12,662 bases of DNA. It comes from DATGKD01 sp035294855. Lineage in GTDB: Bacteria; Actinomycetota; Acidimicrobiia; Acidimicrobiales; UBA8190. Of this stretch, positions 7,034 through 12,662 are shown piece after piece. The position numbers were made by a program, and so were the translations under genes. The notes below the pieces were generated by a model, which saw only the letters and a list, made by a program, of their open reading frames with translations, was not told the DNA's origin and did no database searches. Each line of letters begins with the position of its first letter. Within the stretch, counting starts at the first letter, position 1. The DNA lies in the NCBI GenBank assembly GCA_035294855.1, contig DATGKD010000253.1, positions 1-12,662 of the forward strand, written 5' to 3'.

Positions 7034-9541
7034 TCAGCGCAACTCGACGCCCTCGCCGCCGGACCCTGCTTCGGCAGTCGTGTCGACGGTGACGGTGTCG
7101 CCCTCCCCATAGCGCCCCTCCAGCAGAGCGAGCGCCAACGGGTCTTCCACGGCGTGCTGCAGCACCCGGCGCAACGGCCGCGCCCCGAGGTCGGCGTCGT
7201 AGCCCGCGCGCGCCAGCCAGGCGCGCGCCGCGTCGGTCACCTCGAGCGACAGGCGCCGTTCGGCCAGGCGCTCCTCCAAGCCGTGCAGCTGGATGTCCAC
7301 GATGCGCCTGATGTCCTCCTCGGAGAGATGGCGGAAGCGGACGATCTCGTCGATCCGGTTGAAGAACTCGGGCTTGAAGAAGTCGCGCGGGTCACCGGGA
7401 AGGTTCGACGTCATGATGAGCACGACGTTGGTGAAGTCGACCGTGCGGCCCTGGCCGTCGGTCAACCGCCCGTCCTCCAGCACCTGCAGGAGGATGTTGA
7501 ACACGTCAGGGTGGGCCTTCTCGATCTCGTCGAGCAGCACCACCGCGTACGGCCGGCGGCGCACCGCCTCGGTGAGCTGGCCGCCCTCCTCGTAGCCGAC
7601 GTAGCCCGGGGGCGCCCCCACCAGCCGTGACGTGGTGTGCTTCTCCTGGTACTCGCCCATGTCGATGCGGACCATGGCCCGGTCGTCGTCGAACAGGAAG
7701 TCGGCTAGGGCCCGCGCCAGCTCGGTCTTGCCGACACCGGTGGGACCGAGGAACAGGAACGACCCGATCGGGCGGTTGGGGTCCGACAGGCCGGCCCGGC
7801 TGCGCCGGATGGCGTTCGCCACCGCCCGCAGAGCGTCGTCCTGGCCGATGACCCGCTCGCGCAGCGCGTCCTCCATGCGCACGAGCTTCGCCAGCTCGGC
7901 CTCCATCAGCCTCGAGACGGGAATGCCCGTCCAGCGCGCCACCACCTCCGCCACGTCCTCGGCGTCCACCTCTTCCTTCAGCATCGCCCCCGTGCTCTGC
8001 AGCTCGGCCAGGGCCTTGGTGGCGGCGTCGATGCGCTGCTCCAGCTCGGGGATCTGCCCGTAGCGGATCTCCGAGGCGCGCGTGAGGTCGCCGTCGCGCG
8101 CGAAGCGCTCGGCCTCGCCCTTGCGCACCTCGAGCTCCTCCTTGAGGGACCGGATCGAGGTGATGGCGTCCTTCTCCGCCTGCCAACGCGCCGTCATGGC
8201 GTCGGCGGATTCCTTCAGATTGGCGAGCTCCTCGTCGAGGCGGCCCAGGCGCTCCTTGGAGGGCGCGTCGGTCTCCTTGGCGAGGGCCACGCGCTCGATT
8301 TCGAGCTGGCGCATGCGCCGGGTGACCACGTCGATCTCGGTCGGCATCGAGTCGATCTCGATGCGCAGCCGGCTGGCGGCCTCGTCGATCAGGTCGATGG
8401 CCTTGTCGGGCAGGAAGCGGCCCGTGACGTAGCGATCCGACAGCACGGCGGCGGCCACGAGCGCGGCGTCCTGGATGCGTACCCCGTGGTGCACCTCGTA
8501 GCGCTCCTTCAGCCCGCGCAGGATGGCGACGGTGTCGTCCACCGAGGGTTGGCCCACGTAGATGGGTGCGAACCGGCGCTCGAGGGCGGCGTCCTTTTCG
8601 ATGTGCTTGCGGTACTCGTCCAGGGTGGTGGCCCCGATGAGCCGCAGCTCGCCGCGCGCCAGCATGGGCTTGATCATGTTGCCGGCGTCCATGGCGCCCT
8701 CGGCCCCGCCCGCGCCGACGATGGTGTGCAACTCGTCGACGAACGAGATGATCTCGCCCTCGGCGTCGGTGATCTCCTTCAGCACCGCCTTCAGGCGCTC
8801 CTCGAACTCGCCGCGGTACTTGGCGCCCGCCACCATGGCCGACAGGTCGAGCGCGACCACACGCCGGTCCCGCAGCGAATCCGGGACGTCGCCTTCCACG
8901 ATGCGGTTGGCGAGGCCTTCGACGATGGCGGTCTTGCCCACTCCCGGCTCGCCGATGAGCACGGGGTTGTTCTTCGTCCGGCGCGACAGCACCTGGATGA
9001 CGCGGCGGATCTCCTCGTCGCGCCCGATGACCGGGTCGAGCTTGCCCTGGCGGGCGAGCTCGGTGAGGTCGCGCCCGTAGCGCTCGAGCGCCTGGTACTG
9101 CTCCTCGGGGTTCTGCGAGGTCACGCGGTGGCTGCCGCGCACGTGGCGCAGCGCGTCGAGGAGCTGGTCGCGCGACACGCCCAGCTTGTCGGCCAGCGCC
9201 AGCAGCAGGTGCTCGACCGACAGGTACTCGTCGCCCATGTCACGCCGTAGCGTGTCCGCCGCCTCGAGCGCGTCACGCGCCTCGCGCGACAAGCCCACGT
9301 CCTGCCCACCGTACGACTTGGGCAGCCCGGCCAGCCGGTCGGCGACCCGGTTGGTGAGCGCGGTGGGCTCCACCCCGGCGCGCGCCAGCAACGGAATGGC
9401 GAGCCCGTCGCGCTGGCCGAGCATGGCGGCCAGCAGGTGGTCGGGCGTCACCTCGGGGTTGTTCCGGGCGCGCGCCTGCTCGGTGGCGGAGGCGAGCGCC
9501 TCCTGAGTCTTGAGCGTCCAGCGGTTGGGGTCGAGCGGCAT
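7034..9541 (-). CDS. clpB: ClpB/Hsp104-type ATP-dependent disaggregase
   Basis: ClpB is a hexameric AAA+ machine that threads aggregated proteins through its pore with DnaK, DnaJ and GrpE. The 835-residue product has a Clp N-domain (about 5-140) and a first ATPase domain with Walker A GEPGVGKT (197-204), pore loop KYRGEFEER with Y242, Walker B FVDE (267-270) and arginine fingers in LERRF. A full coiled-coil M-domain (about 391-525) separates ClpB from ClpC and ClpA. The second ATPase domain has Walker A GPTGVGKT (599-606), pore loop GAPPGYVGYEEGG, Walker B LLDE (669-672) and sensor 2 GARPLRR. It is slightly shorter than typical ClpB (about 850-860), mainly because the loop after sensor 1 (TSNLPGDPRDFFKPEF) is reduced. 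The ATG follows GGAGGT by four bases and the hspR stop by two, so it belongs to the hspR operon. Confidence 0.97.
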   Translation of the reverse strand: MPLDPNRWTLKTQEALASATEQARARNNPEVTPDHLLAAMLGQRDGLAIPLLARAGVEPTALTNRVADRLAGLPKSYGGQDVGLSREARDALEAADTLRRDMGDEYLSVEHLLLALADKLGVSRDQLLDALRHVRGSHRVTSQNPEEQYQALERYGRDLTELARQGKLDPVIGRDEEIRRVIQVLSRRTKNNPVLIGEPGVGKTAIVEGLANRIVEGDVPDSLRDRRVVALDLSAMVAGAKYRGEFEERLKAVLKEITDAEGEIISFVDELHTIVGAGGAEGAMDAGNMIKPMLARGELRLIGATTLDEYRKHIEKDAALERRFAPIYVGQPSVDDTVAILRGLKERYEVHHGVRIQDAALVAAAVLSDRYVTGRFLPDKAIDLIDEAASRLRIEIDSMPTEIDVVTRRMRQLEIERVALAKETDAPSKERLGRLDEELANLKESADAMTARWQAEKDAITSIRSLKEELEVRKGEAERFARDGDLTRASEIRYGQIPELEQRIDAATKALAELQSTGAMLKEEVDAEDVAEVVARWTGIPVSRLMEAELAKLVRMEDALRERVIGQDDALRAVANAIRRSRAGLSDPNRPIGSFLFLGPTGVGKTELARALADFLFDDDRAMVRIDMGEYQEKHTTSRLVGAPPGYVGYEEGGQLTEAVRRRPYAVVLLDEIEKAHPDVFNILLQVLEDGRLTDGQGRTVDFTNVVLIMTSNLPGDPRDFFKPEFFNRIDEIVRFRHLSEEDIRRIVDIQLHGLEERLAERRLSLEVTDAARAWLARAGYDADLGARPLRRVLQHAVEDPLALALLEGRYGEGDTVTVDTTAEAGSGGEGVELR

Positions 9542-9543
9542 GG

Positions 9544-9966
9544 TTACCTCCGGGTCCCGCGACCGGCCCGGCCCTCGGCGCCGAACGTCGGGCGCAACAC
9601 GACGGCCTGGCGCAGCGGGACGAGATCGCGGCGGTAGTGGCGGTGGGTGCGCTCGACCGCCTCGCGCGCCTCTTGACGCACCCGGGCGAGCTCGGCCCGG
9701 AGCTCGGCCACCTCGGCCTCGAGCTCGAGCACGCGTCGCACGCCCTCGAGGTTCAGGCCCGCGGCGGTGAGGTCGCCGATGTGGCGGAGCCGGTCGATGT
9801 CGTCCTCGGAGTAGCGGCGGTTGCCACCACCGGTGCGCGACGGGTCGACGAGCCCGCGCCGCTCGTAGACGCGCAACGTCTGCGGGTGCACGCCGGCGAG
9901 CTCGGCGGCCACCGAGATCACGTACACCGCTCGGGTCGAGCCGTCCCCTCGCAAGAACGCGGCCAT
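9544..9966 (-). CDS. hspR: HspR, MerR-family repressor of the dnaK operon
   Basis: HspR represses heat-shock operons in actinobacteria by binding inverted repeats called HAIR, with DnaK acting as co-repressor. The 140-residue product has a MerR helix-turn-helix and wing at about 16-53 (ISVAAELAGVHPQTLRVYER, then GGGNRRYSEDD), a helical linker, and a predicted coiled coil at about 74-105 for dimerisation. A short Arg-rich tail follows. No metal-binding cysteines are present, consistent with HspR rather than a metal-sensing MerR. The ATG is one base after the dnaJ stop and six bases after a strong GGAGGTGA. Gene order dnaK-grpE-dnaJ-hspR supports the name. The operator is expected upstream of dnaK, beyond the right edge; I found no CTTGAGT-type HAIR half-site pair inside the window. 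Confidence 0.95.
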   Translation of the reverse strand: MAAFLRGDGSTRAVYVISVAAELAGVHPQTLRVYERRGLVDPSRTGGGNRRYSEDDIDRLRHIGDLTAAGLNLEGVRRVLELEAEVAELRAELARVRQEAREAVERTHRHYRRDLVPLRQAVVLRPTFGAEGRAGRGTRR

Positions 9967-9967
9967 C

Positions 9968-11107
9968 TCACTTCACCTCCAGGTGGCTGCGGGGCTCCTC
10001 GTCGGAGAGACGGGCGAGCTCCTCGACCACCGCTTTCTGTTCCTTGCTGAGCTTCTTGGGCACCGACACCTCGGCCGTCACGAGGAGGTCGCCGGTGCCG
10101 TTGCGGCCCTGGGCGGGCACCCCGCGTCCCTTCACGCGAAACGTCTTGCCCGACGGCGTGCCCGCGGGCACCCGCAGGGTCACCGGCCCATCGAGGGTCG
10201 GCACCGTCACGGTCGTCCCGAGCGCCGCCTCCGGGTAGGTCACGGGCACCGTCAAGGTCAGGTTGCGCCCCCGCCGCCCGAACAACGGGTGCTTGTCGAC
10301 GCGCACCGTCACGTACAGGTCGCCGGCCGGGCCGTTGGCGCGCCCGGGGGCTCCCCGTCCCTTCACCCGGATGCGCTGGCCGTCCTCCACCCCGGCCGGG
10401 ATGCGGACTTTCACCTCGCGTGTCCGGCGCGTCACGCCGCTGCCCCGACAGGTCGGGCAGGGCGTCTCCACCACGGTGCCACGTCCTCCGCACTGCGGGC
10501 AGACGCGGCTCAACGAAAAGAGGCCCTGCGGTTCGTCGAGCGAGCCCCTGCCGTGGCAGGTGGGGCACGTCACCGGCGACGTGCCGGGCGCGGCGCCACT
10601 CCCGTTGCAGGTCTCGCAGCGCGCCTCGCCCACGACGTGCACCGCCGTGGTCACGCCGCGCACGGCGTCCTCGAACGACAGGTGCAGGTCGGCTTCGATG
10701 TCCGCGCCCCGGCGCGCCCCACCGGAACGGCCGCGGCGGCCGCCGCCGCCGAACACGCCCCCCAGCCCGCCGAGCAGGTCGCCGAGGTCACCGAGGTCCT
10801 CGACGCGGAACGTGCCGCCGCCCGGACCGCCGAACCCTCCGCCCCCGAAGCCACCGCCGAACCCACCGAGGCCGCTCGCGCCCAGGCGGCGGATCTCGTC
10901 GTACTCCTTGCGCTTCGCGGCATCCCCGAGCACGTCGTACGCGGCGCTGATCTCCTTGAACCGGTCCTCGGATCCCGGGTTGGCGTCCGGGTGGTACTGC
11001 TTGGCGAGCTTGCGATAGGCGCGCGTGATCTCCTTGTCCGTCGCCGTGGACGACACGCCGAGGACCTCGTAGTAGTCCTTGTCCAGCCACTCGCGCTGGG
11101 CGACCAT
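9968..11107 (-). CDS. dnaJ: Chaperone DnaJ (type I Hsp40)
   Basis: DnaJ delivers unfolded clients to DnaK and stimulates its ATPase. The 379-residue product has a J-domain (about 10-72) with the essential HPD at 39-41, a Gly/Phe-rich region (about 77-125) with repeated GGFGGG and GDLGDL units, and a complete zinc-binding domain of four CxxCxGxG motifs: C164/C167, C181/C184, C203/C206 and C217/C220. Two beta-barrel client domains and a C-terminal helix (KKLSKEQKAVVEELARL) follow. The N-terminus MVAQREWLDKDYYEVLGV resembles the grpE-linked DnaJ1 of actinobacteria. The ATG lies six bases downstream of the grpE stop, and the ribosome site is weak. All type I landmarks are intact. Confidence 0.97.
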   Translation of the reverse strand: MVAQREWLDKDYYEVLGVSSTATDKEITRAYRKLAKQYHPDANPGSEDRFKEISAAYDVLGDAAKRKEYDEIRRLGASGLGGFGGGFGGGGFGGPGGGTFRVEDLGDLGDLLGGLGGVFGGGGRRGRSGGARRGADIEADLHLSFEDAVRGVTTAVHVVGEARCETCNGSGAAPGTSPVTCPTCHGRGSLDEPQGLFSLSRVCPQCGGRGTVVETPCPTCRGSGVTRRTREVKVRIPAGVEDGQRIRVKGRGAPGRANGPAGDLYVTVRVDKHPLFGRRGRNLTLTVPVTYPEAALGTTVTVPTLDGPVTLRVPAGTPSGKTFRVKGRGVPAQGRNGTGDLLVTAEVSVPKKLSKEQKAVVEELARLSDEEPRSHLEVK

Positions 11108-11113
11108 CGCAGC

Positions 11114-11851
11114 TCAGCCCCGCACCCGCACCATGGCGGGCCGGATCACCCGGCCCTTCCACCGGTAACCGGTCCGCAGCACCGCGTCGACAACGGTGTC
11201 GGCGCCCGCGCCGCCGCCGTCACCACCCGCGCTGTCTTCGCTTCCCCCGCCGTCTCCGCCGGCACCACCGGCGCCGGCGTCGCCGCTCACCCGGTCGACG
11301 GCGTCGTGCATCGTCGGGTCGAACGGCGCGCCGACGTCGTCGATGCGCTCGAGGCCTTCTTTGGCGAGCGTGTCCGCCAGCAGGGCGGACGCCTGGATCA
11401 GCGCCTTGCCCTCGGCCGACAGGTCGTCGCCCTCGCCGAGGTGCTCACGCGCCAGGTCGAAGGCGTCGAGGGTCGGCAGCAGCTTCACGACGACACCTTC
11501 GGCGGCGCGCTCCAGGTGGTCGGTCTGCTGGCGGATCATCCGCTTCTTGTAGTTCTCGAAGTCCGCCTGCACGCGCCGCATCATGTCGAGGTACTCGTCG
11601 CGCTCACGGCGCGCCGTGACGAGGAGCTCGTCGATGTCGTGCTCGACGGCGGCGTCGTCGTCGAGGATCTCGCCTTCTGCGACCTCGCCCTCGGCGACGT
11701 CGGCGTCACTCGGGCTCGGCGCCCACGCCGCGTCCGCCTGCGGGCTGTCCCCGGAACCCGAACCAGAACCGGCACCGGGACGCGCCGACCCAGCGGGCCC
11801 GGACGGGCCCGGCCGGGTCGGGCCCGCCCAGTTCTTCGGCGTCGGGGTCAT
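11114..11851 (-). CDS. grpE: Nucleotide exchange factor GrpE
   Basis: GrpE releases ADP from DnaK so the chaperone cycle can restart. The 245-residue product has a disordered Pro/Gly/Ser-rich N-terminus (1-50), an acidic stretch, the long dimer-forming helix (about 70-115, with YLDMMRRVQADFENYKKR), a second helical part (LLPTLDAFDLAREHL), and the C-terminal beta domain ending GYRWKGRVIRPAMVRV. An unusual Gly/Ala/Asp insert of about 29 residues (189-217) splits the beta domain between DAVDRV and TVVDAVLRTGYRWKGR; it contains two GGDGGG units. The ATG overlaps the dnaK stop as ATGA. The protein is longer than typical GrpE (about 180-220) because of the N-terminus and this insert. Identity is secure from the helix and the beta-domain signature. 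Confidence 0.96.
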   Translation of the reverse strand: MTPTPKNWAGPTRPGPSGPAGSARPGAGSGSGSGDSPQADAAWAPSPSDADVAEGEVAEGEILDDDAAVEHDIDELLVTARRERDEYLDMMRRVQADFENYKKRMIRQQTDHLERAAEGVVVKLLPTLDAFDLAREHLGEGDDLSAEGKALIQASALLADTLAKEGLERIDDVGAPFDPTMHDAVDRVSGDAGAGGAGGDGGGSEDSAGGDGGGAGADTVVDAVLRTGYRWKGRVIRPAMVRVRG

Positions 11852-12662
11852 GCGCCGGACGTCCCCGTCCCGGGCTCGTCGTCGACGATCTCCGCGTCGA
11901 CAACCTCGTCGTCGGACGGTGCCGAGCTGTCACCCCCGGCCGCGCCGCCCGCAGCCGAGCCGGCCGACTGCGACGCGGACGCCTGCTCGTACAAGCGCTG
12001 GGTGAACCCGTGGCTGGCGGTGACGAGCGCCTCGGTGGCCGACTTGATGGCGTCGGTGTCCGAGCCGCCGAGTGCGTCCTTCAGGGACTTGAGGGCGTCC
12101 TCGACCTTGGACTTCTCGTCGCCCTGGAAGTTGTCGCCCTGTTCGCGCAGCAGCTTCTCGGTCTGGTACACGAGCGTGTCGGCGTTGTTGCGCGTCTCGG
12201 CCTCTTCGCGCCGGCGACGGTCGTCGTCGGCGTGCGCCTCGGCGTCGCGCACCATGCGCTCGATGTCGTCCCTGGCGAGCGACGACTGGCCGGTGATCGT
12301 CATCGACTGCTCCTTGCCCGTGGCGGTGTCCCGGGCGGACACGTGCACGATGCCGTTGGCGTCGATGTCGAAAGCCACCTCGATCTGCGGGACGCCGCGC
12401 GGAGCGGGCGGAAGGTCGACGAGCTGGAACTTGCCCAGGGTCTTGTTGTACATGGCCATCTCGCGCTCGCCCTGCAGGACGTGGACCTCGACCGACGGTT
12501 GGTTGTCCTCAGCCGTGGTGAAGACCTCCGAGCGCTTGGTCGGGATCGTCGAGTTGCGCTCGATCAGGCGGTGCATGACGCCACCCTTGGTCTCGATGCC
12601 GAGCGACAGGGGCGTGACGTCGAGGAGGAGGATGTCCTTCACCTCGCCCTTCAGCACTCCCG
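11848..12662 (-). CDS. dnaK: Chaperone DnaK (Hsp70), C-terminal part, truncated by the window edge
   Basis: DnaK is the ATP-driven Hsp70 that binds exposed hydrophobic peptides. About 270 residues are visible; the ATPase domain and the promoter lie beyond the right edge. The fragment begins just before the interdomain linker (KDILLLDVTPLSLGIETKGG). It continues through the substrate-binding beta domain (MHRLIERNSTIPTKRSEVFT, FDIDANGIVHVSARDTATGK) and the helical lid (ARDDIERMVRDAEAHADDDR onward). It ends with a Gly/Ala/Ser tail and the acidic EVVDAEIVDDE signature, followed by a short extra PGTGTSGA. It is the first visible gene of the dnaK-grpE-dnaJ-hspR-clpB unit and overlaps grpE as ATGA. 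The lid is rich in charged residues, as in other actinobacterial DnaKs. Confidence 0.97.
   Translation of the reverse strand, partial: GVLKGEVKDILLLDVTPLSLGIETKGGVMHRLIERNSTIPTKRSEVFTTAEDNQPSVEVHVLQGEREMAMYNKTLGKFQLVDLPPAPRGVPQIEVAFDIDANGIVHVSARDTATGKEQSMTITGQSSLARDDIERMVRDAEAHADDDRRRREEAETRNNADTLVYQTEKLLREQGDNFQGDEKSKVEDALKSLKDALGGSDTDAIKSATEALVTASHGFTQRLYEQASASQSAGSAAGGAAGGDSSAPSDDEVVDAEIVDDEPGTGTSGA

Noticed and set aside
8130..8150. CTTGAG-like sequence in clpB as a possible HspR operator half-site
   Set aside because: It lies inside conserved coding sequence and has no properly spaced inverted partner. Such half-sites occur by chance.
10651..10923. Alternative frames through the Gly/Phe region of dnaJ
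   Set aside because: The repetitive GGC/GCC codons keep other frames open. The dnaJ frame has the J-domain and all four zinc motifs on both sides of this region.

Overview
The window is GC-rich (about 70% G+C by eye), with frequent GTG and TTG starts and short overlaps or gaps between genes. A MerR-type HspR regulator sits inside a dnaK-grpE-dnaJ cluster, and DnaJ begins with an MVAQREW-like N-terminus. Together with a left-edge fragment carrying a KGI-Y-AWR motif, this points to a high-GC actinobacterium. An Acidimicrobiia-like lineage is possible, but that is a guess without a database search.

Layout from left to right. (1) Positions 1-144, + strand: the C-terminal end of a small uncharacterised protein, followed by a 176-bp spacer holding a hairpin and one doubtful 42-residue ORF. 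(2) Positions 321-6080, - strand: a compact purine operon transcribed right to left in the order purA-purD-purB-purC-purS-purQ. PurD supplies GAR; PurS and PurQ are the small subunits of FGAM synthase; PurC makes SAICAR; PurB acts in both the IMP and AMP branches; PurA commits IMP to AMP. The purA/purD, purD/purB and purB/purC junctions are all GTGA overlaps, which implies translational coupling. The large synthase subunit purL is not next to purQ. (3) Positions 6081-6337: a 257-bp divergent control region. It contains an AT-rich perfect inverted repeat close to purA, very GC-rich hairpins, and three 17-bp tandem repeats in front of the next gene. (4) Positions 6338-6991, + strand: a hemerythrin-like (HHE) protein with a TTG start. 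(5) Positions 7034-12662, - strand: a heat-shock operon dnaK(partial)-grpE-dnaJ-hspR-clpB. It encodes a complete Hsp70/Hsp100 disaggregation machine together with its predicted repressor.

Most of the window is conserved housekeeping sequence. I see no mobile element, CRISPR array, tRNA or rRNA. The least explained parts are the divergent region 6081-6337 (tandem 17-mers, palindrome, possible leader ORF), a Gly/Asp-rich insert in GrpE, a shortened loop in the second ATPase domain of ClpB, and the joining of clpB to the dnaK-hspR operon. I found no convincing new multi-gene system.
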